DNA from: Acetobacterium wieringae
GTDB taxonomy: Bacteria > Bacillota > Clostridia > Eubacteriales > Eubacteriaceae
Length of the DNA: 64,000 nucleotides
Assembly: GCF_026646375.1 (NCBI RefSeq)
Contig: NZ_JAIPPU010000002.1
Coordinates: 186,001-250,000 of the forward strand
Reading direction: 5' to 3'
Part shown: one piece after another, positions 1 to 8,609 of the stretch
Position numbering within the stretch: position 1 is the stretch's first letter
Layout: the number at the start of each line of letters is the position of its first letter
Translations under genes and position numbers: made by a program
The notes under the pieces: generated by a model
What the model saw: the letters and a program-made list of their open reading frames with translations, nothing else
Told to the model about the DNA's origin: nothing
The model's database searches: none

Positions 1-535
1 GTCCTGGCAAGCCCACCATTACATCAACGCTGTAATTATTGAATCCTGCTTCTTTTAAGAGCTCCATCGCTTTGATAAAATCGGCTTGACTGTGAACCCG
101 ACCAAGGATTTTTAGCAGAAAATCCTGCCAGGCCTGCAGCCCCACGCTGGCCCGATTGATCCCCGCCTTTTTGTAGCGTCTGGCTTTATCGGCAGTCAGC
201 GTCCCGGGATTGATTTCAATGGTGATTTCGGCGTCGTCCTTTACCTGAAATACTTCGTTTAACAGCAAAAGAGTTGCTTCAATGTGTCTGACATCAACCG
301 CAGAAGGTGTTCCCCCACCAAAATAGATGGTATCCACTGCTGGTAACGCAAATTTTTTATTTTCTTCGATAAATTTTCTAATTTCCTTATGCAAGGCTGC
401 AAAATAAACTCTGATTACTGCCTCACTCTGACGAGAGAATGACGAAAAATCACAATAAGCACATTTTTTGAGACAAAACGGAATATGACAGTAAATTCCC
501 AGACCCGGGCCATCAGTAACACTTAACGTATTCAT
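1..535 (-). CDS. hemW: HemW-like radical SAM protein (5' part, runs off window)
   Basis: Only the first 178 codons lie in the window; the reading frame is still open at base 1. It starts at an ATG with a GAGGAG ribosome binding site 6 bases upstream. The N-terminus has the radical-SAM CX3CX2C signature (CLKKCAYC) within HIPFCLKKCAYCDF, followed by IYFGGGTPS and EINPGTL, and the fragment ends near VGLPG. These are hallmarks of the HemW / oxygen-independent coproporphyrinogen oxidase-like family, which binds a [4Fe-4S] cluster and SAM. HemW members are thought to be heme chaperones rather than true CPG oxidases. HemW and HemN cannot be separated with certainty from this half. It is transcribed divergently from the phosphatase gene at 644. 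Confidence 0.85.
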   Translation of the reverse strand, partial: MNTLSVTDGPGLGIYCHIPFCLKKCAYCDFSSFSRQSEAVIRVYFAALHKEIRKFIEENKKFALPAVDTIYFGGGTPSAVDVRHIEATLLLLNEVFQVKDDAEITIEINPGTLTADKARRYKKAGINRASVGLQAWQDFLLKILGRVHSQADFIKAMELLKEAGFNNYSVDVMVGLPG

Positions 536-643
536 ACTTAACTCCTCACATTTTAGGACTTTTTGATTAAGTTTATGCTATAATCATAACATATAATGAA
601 TCAAAAAACAGATCCTATGGAAGTCACAGAAAGGAAATCATCA

Positions 644-1756
644 ATGAAAAAAACGACCACCCTTGCCATAATTGCTGGCGCAGCTGCTGCTATCCCCGCT
701 TATTTTCTGGTTAGCAAACGAATCCGGAAAAAACAGTCACCCCCATCTACCACCTGGTCTGAAGCACTCACTAAAGAAACGATTCTCAACGAACCCCTGT
801 CTGAAAATTTGCCTCCAGTAAGTATGACAACGACCGAATCCGCTCATCCTGATAAACCGAGTAAAACCACCTCCGCTGAGGTTACTCCTGTTTCCAAGTC
901 CGAACCACAAAAATCCACCTATCCGGGGTTGATTGCCCCCAATGGTCGGATCTTATATAATTTCAAAGATGAAAACAATCTGATTTTTTGTGAAGAAACC
1001 CAGTTGAGCAAACGTCTGATCCAACTGGAAAATTCCATCAACATTCGGGATATCGGCGGCTACACGGGAATCGATGGTCGCAAAATCAAGTGGCGAAAAG
1101 TGATCCGTAGTGAAGAACTGGCCCACCTTTCCGATAAGGACGTCGACTATTTTTCGGCCCTGCGCCTTAAACACGTCTTTGATTTCAGAAACGAATCCAA
1201 ATCAATGCGTCAGGCTGATCGGTTGCCCAAAAATACCGAATACCATCTGCTACCAATTTTTTCCAGTGCCGATATGGAACTGGACCATCAGGACTTCACT
1301 CAACCTGGCGTAATTGATGCATTTATGCGCCATATTTATAAAATTCAGACCGAAGATCGGGCCCAGTGCTTTGCCGAAGTGCTCAAATACCTAACCGAAC
1401 CATCGGAATACCCAATTCTTTATCATTGCACCAACGGTAAAGATCGTACCGGTTTTATGACCTATCTGATTTTGAGTATTTTAGGTGTTAATGAAGATGT
1501 GATCCTGTCTGACTATACGCTGACGAATCTGACCTTTGACGAGAGTTTTAACCTGCTGGGTAACATTATGTCTGAAGAACTGGGCATTGAAAATTATCAC
1601 CTCTGGGAATTTTATGGTGTCAAACCCGAGTGGTTAAAGATTTCGATGAACTATGTCAACACCAATTTCGGAAATGTGGAAACCTATTTAATGGAAAAAA
1701 CTGATTTACGAGAGAAAGATTTTAAGAAGATTCGAGAGAATTTATTGGCAAAATAA
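644..1756 (+). CDS. membrane-anchored tyrosine-protein phosphatase
   Basis: This is a Y_phosphatase3-type protein tyrosine phosphatase. The P-loop CX5R is intact (HCTNGKDRTG, Cys262 and Arg268 from this start), and NIRDIGGY plus FDFRNESK are typical of the family. The ATG at 644 is chosen because AAAGGAA lies upstream; in-frame ATGs at 596 and 617 give 16 or 9 more residues. From 644 the protein begins with one hydrophobic helix (about residues 5-22) followed by RKKQ, so it is probably a single-pass membrane protein. A Thr/Ser/Pro-rich linker of about 80 residues leads to the catalytic domain. If the positive-inside rule holds, the topology could place the catalytic domain either side; the sequence does not settle this. 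The gene stands alone, and a hairpin without a T-tract follows the stop. Confidence 0.85.
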   Translation: MKKTTTLAIIAGAAAAIPAYFLVSKRIRKKQSPPSTTWSEALTKETILNEPLSENLPPVSMTTTESAHPDKPSKTTSAEVTPVSKSEPQKSTYPGLIAPNGRILYNFKDENNLIFCEETQLSKRLIQLENSINIRDIGGYTGIDGRKIKWRKVIRSEELAHLSDKDVDYFSALRLKHVFDFRNESKSMRQADRLPKNTEYHLLPIFSSADMELDHQDFTQPGVIDAFMRHIYKIQTEDRAQCFAEVLKYLTEPSEYPILYHCTNGKDRTGFMTYLILSILGVNEDVILSDYTLTNLTFDESFNLLGNIMSEELGIENYHLWEFYGVKPEWLKISMNYVNTNFGNVETYLMEKTDLREKDFKKIRENLLAK

Positions 1757-1765
1757 AGGCCGTCA

Positions 1766-1788
1766 TTGGGGTGGCTTACCCACCCCAA
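1766..1788. other. stable hairpin after the phosphatase gene
   Basis: Nine-base perfect arms (TTGGGGTGG / CCACCCCAA) with a 5-base loop start 10 bases after the stop codon. No T-tract follows, so it is a weak candidate for an intrinsic terminator. It may instead protect the mRNA 3' end. Confidence 0.5.
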
Positions 1789-1837
1789 CGAAGAAAACAA
1801 TAACTCTGTTAACACATATAATGTCACACATCATAGT

Positions 1838-1913
1838 GTAGGGGCGAATCGCATTCGCCCGGAACGTTGGTCAATATACAAACGTCCCTCCGGCGGGTAA
1901 AACCCGCCCCTAC
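1838..1913. repeat. type C repeat pair (GTAG-headed REPIN-like element)
   Basis: A 76-base element bounded by inverted GTAGGGGCG / CGCCCCTAC. Each end forms its own small hairpin next to GTAGG (left GGGCGAA..TTCGCCC type, right GCGGGT..ACCCGC). This is the layout of two head-to-head REP units. Related single units occur at 36383, 36630 and 43045. Confidence 0.65.
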
Positions 1914-2040
1914 GAATCCATTTTTACAGTTTATTAAAATACGACTATCACACATTAGTTTGTAGGAGCGATCCGTGATGACCAAGGGGTCAGACCCTCG
2001 CCCTGAAAAACCCAATCCCAAAATTTAGGAGGAAATGCCA

Positions 2041-3336
2041 ATGCAAATGGAACAATGCGGAAAAATCGCCCGGGAGGCGGGCATCCTGTTAGCAGCCACC
2101 GACGGCCAGCTGCGAAATGCCGGTCTGCTGGCTATTGCCAACGCTCTGGAAGAAAACAAAGAAGCACTTGCAGCTGCCAATCAAGTCGATATGAAACGCT
2201 CTCAGGAAGAAAACCTGGGTGCCCCCCTACTTAAACGTCTGACCTTCGATATTGCAAAGATCAATGATGTGATCCAGGGAATCCACAGCCTGATGAAGCT
2301 CTCCGATCCCCTGGGAGCCACCAAGTTGTCAACCGAACTGGATGAAGGTCTGGATCTCTATAAGGTCACCTGCCCGATTGGGGTCATTGGGGTTATCTTC
2401 GAATCCCGACCCGATGCTTTTGTTCAGATTTCCACCCTCTGCCTGAAAAGCGGCAATGCGGTACTCTTAAAAGGCGGCCGTGAAGCCCTGGAAACCAATC
2501 GACTGCTTGCTAAAATTATCAATCAAGCCACCGCTTCTGTGGGTCTGCCAAAGGACTGGCTCCAAAATCTGGAAACCCGGGAAGACGTCACTGCCATGCT
2601 GGCATTGGATCACTACATTGATCTGATTATTCCCCGCGGCTCCAACAGCTTTGTTCAATATATTATGAACAATTCCAACATTCCGGTCATGGGCCACGCC
2701 GACGGCATCTGCCATGTTTATGTTCATGAAGATGCCGATCTGGCCCAGGCCGTTGCGATCATTGTCGATTCTAAAACCCAGTATGTCGCTGCCTGCAATA
2801 CCCTGGAAACGCTGCTTGTCAACGAAAAAATCGCCGCTGCTCTGTTGCCGCAACTTAAAACGGCACTGGAGGCCAAAAATGTTCATATTAAGGGGGATGC
2901 TGCCACTCAGGCGATCATTGCCGTGGAAGCAGCTACCGAGATCGACTGGAAAACCGAATACCTGGATTACATCCTGTCAATTAAAATTGTACCCGATCTG
3001 AACACGGCCATTAACCATATCAACACCTACGGTTCCGGTCACACCGATGTGATTCTGACCACCACCGAAACCACCGCCCAAACTTTTATGACCCTGGTGG
3101 ATTCAGCCGGTGTTTTTTGGAACTGTTCAACCCGCTTCAGTGACGGCTTCCGTTTCGGCTTCGGCGCCGAGGTGGGGATCAGCACCAGCAAACTTCATGC
3201 CCGGGGTCCGGTTGGCCTGGACGGACTGCTTAGTTATAAATACAAACTACTGGGTCATGGTCAATGCGTAGCTGATTATGCCAGCGGCAAGAGTCAGTTT
3301 ACCCATGTGGCCAGGGCTAGTAACTGTCCGATTTAG
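2041..3336 (+). CDS. proA: glutamate-5-semialdehyde dehydrogenase (gamma-glutamyl phosphate reductase)
   Basis: ProA reduces L-glutamyl 5-phosphate to glutamate-5-semialdehyde with NADPH in proline synthesis, in the cytoplasm. The protein is about 431 residues, the usual family length. It shows IGVIGVIFESRPDA, the GGREALETN region, and the catalytic-cysteine segment YVAACNTLETLLV (Cys252). The C-terminus RFGFGAEVGISTSKLHARGPVGL is diagnostic and is split here only by its length. The ATG at 2041 sits 8 bases after AGGAGG (2027-2032); the ATG at 2035 is only 2 bases away and so less likely. The usual operon partner proB is absent on both sides, so ProB must be encoded elsewhere. Confidence 0.95.
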   Translation: MQMEQCGKIAREAGILLAATDGQLRNAGLLAIANALEENKEALAAANQVDMKRSQEENLGAPLLKRLTFDIAKINDVIQGIHSLMKLSDPLGATKLSTELDEGLDLYKVTCPIGVIGVIFESRPDAFVQISTLCLKSGNAVLLKGGREALETNRLLAKIINQATASVGLPKDWLQNLETREDVTAMLALDHYIDLIIPRGSNSFVQYIMNNSNIPVMGHADGICHVYVHEDADLAQAVAIIVDSKTQYVAACNTLETLLVNEKIAAALLPQLKTALEAKNVHIKGDAATQAIIAVEAATEIDWKTEYLDYILSIKIVPDLNTAINHINTYGSGHTDVILTTTETTAQTFMTLVDSAGVFWNCSTRFSDGFRFGFGAEVGISTSKLHARGPVGLDGLLSYKYKLLGHGQCVADYASGKSQFTHVARASNCPI

Positions 3337-3601
3337 CTGCAAATTTAACAACCGGTATGACAAACGAAACGCTGCCATGACATGCCCCAACATCTAAAAA
3401 TAAAATAGATAATTGCGAAATGAAAAAAATCGAACAATAATTGCTTTGAGTGCAGTTTCCACAAACAATTTTGTAACGTGTAGGCGAACAGTTCAGCGAA
3501 CTGTCCGCCGTACAGTGTAAAAATTGTTTCGTGCGAAACTGGGCGCAAAGCTCACGGCAGTTTTGCAATTACCTAAAATATAAAATAAAGAGAGGTCTAT
3601 T
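3337..3601. other. intergenic region between proA and lipoprotein gene
   Basis: I see no coding frame worth calling. It holds a short dyad near 3484-3510 (CGAACAGTTC..GAACTGTCCG) and a 23-base segment at 3549-3571 that recurs inverted at 44975-44997. AGAGAGG lies just before the ATG at 3602. Confidence 0.4.
3549..3571 (+). repeat. 23-base dispersed repeat, copy 1
   Basis: Identical, in inverted orientation, to 44975-44997. Core AGCTCACGGCAGTTTTGCAA. Both copies are intergenic. Confidence 0.6.
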
Positions 3602-4099
3602 ATGAAATCAAAAAAACTGTTGTTGTTTCCCTTGATTCTTGTTTCTCTCACGGTTCTTCTTTTTACTGGCTGCACCCCTGCCGCCGAAAAAAAGGATGAT
3701 TCCAAAACCGAACTGCCCAACCCGATGGTGGAGCAGGCCTCAAGCGAGGCGATTAAGGATGCAATCGGCTTTACCTTCGAAACCCTGCCAACCGGCATCA
3801 CGGATGTGAAATACTTCACCATCTCTGATGACATTGCCCAGGCCAATTTTACCCTGGATGGTGTCAGCTATACGGTTCGTAAGGGTGATGTGATGATCGA
3901 CAACATTGCGGGTGTTTACACCGAATTCCAGAGCGGCGAAACCAAAGCAAACGCTTCCGGGATTCCGGTTCTCTACCAGACCAACCCCGATGGCATGGGC
4001 TTAGCCACCTGGAAAACTGATAAATACACCTATTCGGTTTATTGCGAAACCGGGTTTGATCTGGCGGGAATGGAGAAAGTTGTTAATACCGTTTCTTGA
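3602..4099 (+). CDS. putative lipoprotein of unknown function
   Basis: The 165-residue protein starts with a lipoprotein signal peptide: KSKK, a hydrophobic stretch and the lipobox LFTGC, so Cys24 should be lipidated after signal peptidase II cleavage. A short charged linker (AAEKKDDSKTE) precedes a compact domain of about 120 residues with mixed beta-strand character (NFTLDGVSYTVRKGDVMID, YSVYCETGFDL). No motif gives a function. It probably sits on the outer face of the membrane. It is monocistronic and ends before the bidirectional terminator at 4224. The domain resembles small secreted proteins commonly annotated as hypothetical in clostridia. Confidence 0.8.
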   Translation: MKSKKLLLFPLILVSLTVLLFTGCTPAAEKKDDSKTELPNPMVEQASSEAIKDAIGFTFETLPTGITDVKYFTISDDIAQANFTLDGVSYTVRKGDVMIDNIAGVYTEFQSGETKANASGIPVLYQTNPDGMGLATWKTDKYTYSVYCETGFDLAGMEKVVNTVS

Positions 4100-4401
4100 A
4101 AATATATTTCGCAGATTTATGTAGGCCGCAAATAAAAGTCTGTCTTCTAACTTTATCGAATCGTCTAGTCTATCCCTAAGCTACCTTCATTTCTATTATC
4201 AGCTTGTCTTTTCCTACGATAATAAAAAGACCCTTTCCAATGTTCAAAATTAGACTTGGAAAGGGTCTTTTTTCATTAATAACGTCTGCTTAAATCATCA
4301 CTCATTACATCGGGTACCAGCCTTAAGTAAAGGCCGTTACCCGATAATGTTCTTACAACTTTTCACGTCAAAAATATCGGTTAAACAACTGGTTACATTG
4401 G
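4100..4401. other. convergent intergenic region
   Basis: Between two convergent genes. It contains the bidirectional terminator (4224-4273) and a second inverted repeat with arms ATCGGGTA / TACCCGAT near 4308-4345. No gene seen. Confidence 0.5.
4224..4273. terminator. bidirectional intrinsic terminator
   Basis: Arms AAAAAGACCCTTTCCAA and TTGGAAAGGGTCTTTTTT flank a 15-base loop, with A-tract and T-tract at the two ends. It can stop the lipoprotein transcript (+) and the long surface-protein transcript (-). Confidence 0.9.
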
Positions 4402-7400
4402 TTAATCAGCAATTGTTATGACTAAATCGGCTACCGTACTTATATCGGTGCTGTCATTTGACTTGATTTTAATCGTAACTGTCGCCTGACCAGATGTCCC
4501 CTTATCTACAATTTTACCATAATCAGCGCTTGACGAGTCAGTTACAAGTGACGCATCACCCGCAACACTTTTTTGCGTAAACGTCACAGTATACTTATTC
4601 ACATCAAATACCACTGGAATACTACCACTTGAAATTTTTGTCTGTATACTCTCAGTCATCAATCGCTTAATTTCCGTATTGAGATTGTCGTTAACATTGA
4701 GTGCCAACCGAATACTCGTAATATTAGCCTGTCCTGTCACAATATCAGCTTTATAAATCAGGTTTTCACGTGCTGCTTTGAATGCCGCTGTCGCATTTTG
4801 GTATTCAGTTTGATCATTTTCTTTCGGATCCAGACTGACTGTCGTATAGAGCGCTGCATAATCCTTCCAGGAATTGGCAGTAAACTGATCTTCAATTTTT
4901 CGAAGGGCCTGCGAATGCGCCATTTCAACCTCAAAAGCTTTGATGTCGTCGCCTGTTGCTGCAGTTTTTAACATTTTTAGCGCAATCGGAATCATCTCCG
5001 TGGCCGTATTAATCTGACCTTGTGTTGCTTCAATCAGGTTTCTTATCGGAATTCCATTGTTGATGCAGAACTGAACATAGGCAGTATACGAGTTACTGGT
5101 ATAAACATATGTATCTGGCGAGCCCTCAAGATTAACCAGAGTGGCTTTGGCTAACTGATAGGCATCAATATCCAAGCCTGTTGCATCCGAAGGCATCAGT
5201 AGTCTGATCGCCCCATCAATTACTTTTGTCGCATTGATAATATCACTCGGTGCACTACTGGCTGAAATGAGCGTTGGCACCCAGTTTCCGCTACCATCAA
5301 AACTCGCATACTCTTCAACTTTCGATTTATAATAAGTCCATGTCGGAACTGTCGCTTTTGCTTCAATCGCTCCCGGACTGATGATATTACGCTGATACAA
5401 TTCAAGGGTTTCTTTAAAGGCTTTCAGCTCGACCTCATTCTGGCGAATAAGCTTTAACTGCGCCGCTTCAATCGCTGATTTTGCCGCATTTACAGCCGTC
5501 TGCAGATCATCCTTCGTTCTTACATTTGCCGAAACCACCTTCATGTAAGCCTCCCAGGAAGCCGTTGTGTAATTTTCTTTTTGAACCCGACTCAAGACTT
5601 CGTTGTAAGCTGTCATGTCCGCCCCCAACTTTAATCGACCCTGGGCATTGATAATATCATTGGTTGCCGAATCAATCTTGGCCTGAGTGTCTTCAGATGA
5701 TATCAGATTATATTTTTTGAGCACACTTAAATATTCATTCCAGGTTGAAGTTGTATACTTATCTTCCTTTCCAATGTAAGCATCTCTGGCTTTTATGAAG
5801 GCCGTCATATCCCCTTTTTTCTTTAGCAGATTTCGTTGCGCTGCTGCAACCAATTCCACAGCCCGGTCTATTTCCGCCTGAGAGTTGTCAGTTGTAACAA
5901 AATAACCTTTGGCTGATATCTGTTTTTGGTAGGCACTCCAACTTTTCTCAGTAAAATCAGATTCCTTCAGCGGCACCGGATTGCTTAAATCAGCAGCATA
6001 CGTTGCTAAAATATAGTTGTAACCATTTGGCAGATCGAGTCGGCCTTTCTCCATCAGTTTCATCTGGGCCCGCTCAATCTTGACTATCGCTGCGTCAATT
6101 TGCGCCTGGGATTTATCCCGATCCATTTCATTGCTACTGAGCACCTTGGCATAAACGGCCCAGGATGCAGCGGTATACTCTGTTTCCTTCATCGGTCTAA
6201 GAACTCGGGTATCACTTGTTTTATCGGGATCTTTTCCCAAGTAAATATTGTAGGTAAGCAACGTATCATAACGGCTCAGATTTCCACCTCGCAATAGTTT
6301 GTACTGGGCTTTTTTAATATTAGCTACTGCCGTATTGACCTGAGTCTGTGATTTGTCAGGATCCATGACGTTGGCATCCAGAACTTTCTGATAAGTAGCC
6401 CAGCTTGATGTGGTGTAATCACTTTCCGCCATCAAAACAATTGCTTTAGTCGACGTCGTATCATCTGGATCTTTTCCCAGATAGAGATTATATCTCAGGG
6501 CTTTGTTATACTCGGTATAATCACCGGCTCTTTCCACCAGCTTCAGGCTGGCCGCCCGCAGTTTTGTCACCGCGGCATTGATCTTAGCCTGGCCATCCTG
6601 CGGTTTAAGAAAATTGGCGTCAATTACCTTTTGATAGGTAGCCCATGAAGCTGAGGTATAGTTATCCTGATCAAGACCGATCAAGTCTTCGTATTCTTCC
6701 AGATCTTCAGCCGCTCCCTCCAGCTTTTTCTGGGCCGCTTCGATTTTTTCGGTCGCCGCATCAATGGCTTCCTGGCCATCAGCCGGAATGACTACATTGG
6801 CTGCCACTACTTTCTGGTAGGCATCCCATGAAGCCGTTGTATAGTCGGTTCGAATCACCGCATTGATGGCGGCATAGTAATAACGCATGTCTCCAGCCGG
6901 TACCAGATTCATTTGCGCTGACAAAATTTTAAGAACAGCCGCATCGATAACCTCCGGTTTGCTCATGGCATTCACTACCACTGAACGAACCTCTTTCTGA
7001 TAGGCACTCCAGGACACCGTCGTATAGTCTTCTTTGTTAACTGCATCCAATACCGCCTGATAATAGGTTAAATCAGCTTTTTTCACCAACTTGCTTTGGG
7101 CTGCTTCAATATTTTTAATGGCTTTTTCTATATCGCTTTGGGTATAGGTTTCATCCACAAAATTGGCATCGACCACATCCTGATAAATCGCCCAAGTAGT
7201 TTCAATATAGTCTTCTTCTTTTACTGCGTTGAGAAGCGCATTGTAAGCGGTAAAATCAAACTTTTTGACCATTTTTTTCTGGGCTTCATCTATTTTTTTA
7301 ACCGCCGCATCGACTTCCGGTTGGGTATTGTTTTCGGTCATGGCATAGGATGAGACAACGCTCTGATAAGCTAACCATGACTCTGCTGTATAGTCTTCCT

Positions 7401-8352
7401 CCCGAACAGCATCCAAGGTTGCCTGATACTCGGTTAGATTAACCTTCCACTGCAGTTTTTTCTGAGCTTCCAGAATATTTTTTAGAGCAGTATTGATATC
7501 AGCCTGGGAATCATCCTTCGTAACCACATTTTCAGCCACCACATCCTGATACACCGACCAAGTATCCGGGGTATAATTCACTTCCTGTACAGAGGCAAGT
7601 GCTGCATTATAGGCAGTTAAATTCTTTGCCAGCACCAGATCTTTCTGCGCTGCTGTAATGTTGGCAATGGCTTGTTTAATTTCTTCCTTACTGTTATTCT
7701 TTGTCATTACATTGGCATCGACAATTTCCTGATAATCAGCCCAGGATTCGCTGGTATATGAATAGGGATTAACTGCATTCAGCGTCGCAAGATAGGTTTC
7801 GTACTCCTCATTCACTTCGACAATTTTAATTCGGAGTCCCTCAAGTCTTAAGCCTTGCCCTGATGTTCCGGCGGTTTCACCACTCTTAAACCAGGTATCG
7901 GAGTTGTTAACATCCTTTAACCAGCCCCGGTTCTGAACCTGAACATTGTATAAAAGACGATAGCCCGGCATATTGTTGAGTACCAGCCGAATACTTTCAA
8001 GACGCAGACCCTGGCCGCTGGTTCCGGCTTCATTGCCCATGGCAAACGGACCCAAATCGCCCCTGTTCTGCACATGAACATAAGTCTGAATGCTTGCGCC
8101 TGCCGGTAGCGAGCCCGTTAATCCCACCAGTAAGGCTTCCAGTCGCTTGGATTCTCCGACGGTACCTGACAAAGCGCCATTACTTTTCCAAGTGGTTTCC
8201 CAGCCATAATCCTGAATATGAGTTTTATACTGAACTCCCGGTTCGGTAACAATTGTTGCCTGAGCGCCTTCAGCCCATACTGTCGGCGAAAAAAGCACCG
8301 AAGTCAGCAAAACAGCCGATAACATCGACGCTGTCCGTTTTTTCATTGCCAT
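4402..8352 (-). CDS. secreted ChW-repeat / FIVAR-repeat surface protein (1316 aa)
   Basis: A signal peptide (MAMKKR.. to about VWA-EG) is followed by three ChW (clostridial hydrophobic with conserved W) repeats at about residues 40-180 (e.g. THIQDYGWETTWKSNGALSG, ending RLEAL). Then come about fifteen FIVAR-like repeats of 65-95 residues carrying YTxxSWxxYQxVVxANV and a QAxIDAAxxxIxxAQxxL helix. The final ~105 residues form a beta-rich domain (NITSIRLALN..). ChW repeats are known in solventogenic and acetogenic clostridia and are thought to bind the cell envelope; FIVAR is a helical adhesin or spacer module. No SLH domain, LPXTG motif or enzyme motif was seen. The start has AGGAGG 7 bases upstream. 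Probably a fibrous surface protein; its ligand cannot be read from sequence. Confidence 0.85.
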   Translation of the reverse strand: MAMKKRTASMLSAVLLTSVLFSPTVWAEGAQATIVTEPGVQYKTHIQDYGWETTWKSNGALSGTVGESKRLEALLVGLTGSLPAGASIQTYVHVQNRGDLGPFAMGNEAGTSGQGLRLESIRLVLNNMPGYRLLYNVQVQNRGWLKDVNNSDTWFKSGETAGTSGQGLRLEGLRIKIVEVNEEYETYLATLNAVNPYSYTSESWADYQEIVDANVMTKNNSKEEIKQAIANITAAQKDLVLAKNLTAYNAALASVQEVNYTPDTWSVYQDVVAENVVTKDDSQADINTALKNILEAQKKLQWKVNLTEYQATLDAVREEDYTAESWLAYQSVVSSYAMTENNTQPEVDAAVKKIDEAQKKMVKKFDFTAYNALLNAVKEEDYIETTWAIYQDVVDANFVDETYTQSDIEKAIKNIEAAQSKLVKKADLTYYQAVLDAVNKEDYTTVSWSAYQKEVRSVVVNAMSKPEVIDAAVLKILSAQMNLVPAGDMRYYYAAINAVIRTDYTTASWDAYQKVVAANVVIPADGQEAIDAATEKIEAAQKKLEGAAEDLEEYEDLIGLDQDNYTSASWATYQKVIDANFLKPQDGQAKINAAVTKLRAASLKLVERAGDYTEYNKALRYNLYLGKDPDDTTSTKAIVLMAESDYTTSSWATYQKVLDANVMDPDKSQTQVNTAVANIKKAQYKLLRGGNLSRYDTLLTYNIYLGKDPDKTSDTRVLRPMKETEYTAASWAVYAKVLSSNEMDRDKSQAQIDAAIVKIERAQMKLMEKGRLDLPNGYNYILATYAADLSNPVPLKESDFTEKSWSAYQKQISAKGYFVTTDNSQAEIDRAVELVAAAQRNLLKKKGDMTAFIKARDAYIGKEDKYTTSTWNEYLSVLKKYNLISSEDTQAKIDSATNDIINAQGRLKLGADMTAYNEVLSRVQKENYTTASWEAYMKVVSANVRTKDDLQTAVNAAKSAIEAAQLKLIRQNEVELKAFKETLELYQRNIISPGAIEAKATVPTWTYYKSKVEEYASFDGSGNWVPTLISASSAPSDIINATKVIDGAIRLLMPSDATGLDIDAYQLAKATLVNLEGSPDTYVYTSNSYTAYVQFCINNGIPIRNLIEATQGQINTATEMIPIALKMLKTAATGDDIKAFEVEMAHSQALRKIEDQFTANSWKDYAALYTTVSLDPKENDQTEYQNATAAFKAARENLIYKADIVTGQANITSIRLALNVNDNLNTEIKRLMTESIQTKISSGSIPVVFDVNKYTVTFTQKSVAGDASLVTDSSSADYGKIVDKGTSGQATVTIKIKSNDSTDISTVADLVITIAD

Positions 8353-8401
8353 GACAAGACCTCCTTTAATTTTTCACGATCTGTCCTAAATTGCTTATAT
8401 C

Positions 8402-8480
8402 ATCGATCATTGATCGATCATCAAATCCAAATGAAATTTTTTTAATTAATTATATCATACTCTCACGATGATGTTATCGT
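8402..8480 (-). promoter_or_regulatory. promoter and dyads upstream of the 1316-aa surface protein gene
   Basis: On the minus strand an extended -10 (TGATATAAT, TATAAT at 8449-8454) lies about 100 bases before the start. A 17-base perfect palindrome (ATCGATCA-T-TGATCGAT, 8402-8418) lies in the leader. A looser dyad (ACGAT..ATCGT, about 8465-8480) lies in the -35 region. These are candidate operator sites; no regulator is identified. Confidence 0.5.
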
Positions 8481-8609
8481 CAAAAGAGAAAAATTCTTTA
8501 ATGAATCCCGCAAATTTTCAAATCAAAACGGCTTTTCTTAAAGAAATGAGCCCCCTACCAGCATCAGCCAGTAAAGAGCTCAATTTTAATTCCATCGGCT
8601 ATTCTATTA

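Noticed and set aside
1824-2021. 65-aa minus-strand frame between the phosphatase and proA
   Set aside because: Covers the type C repeat pair; no start signal.
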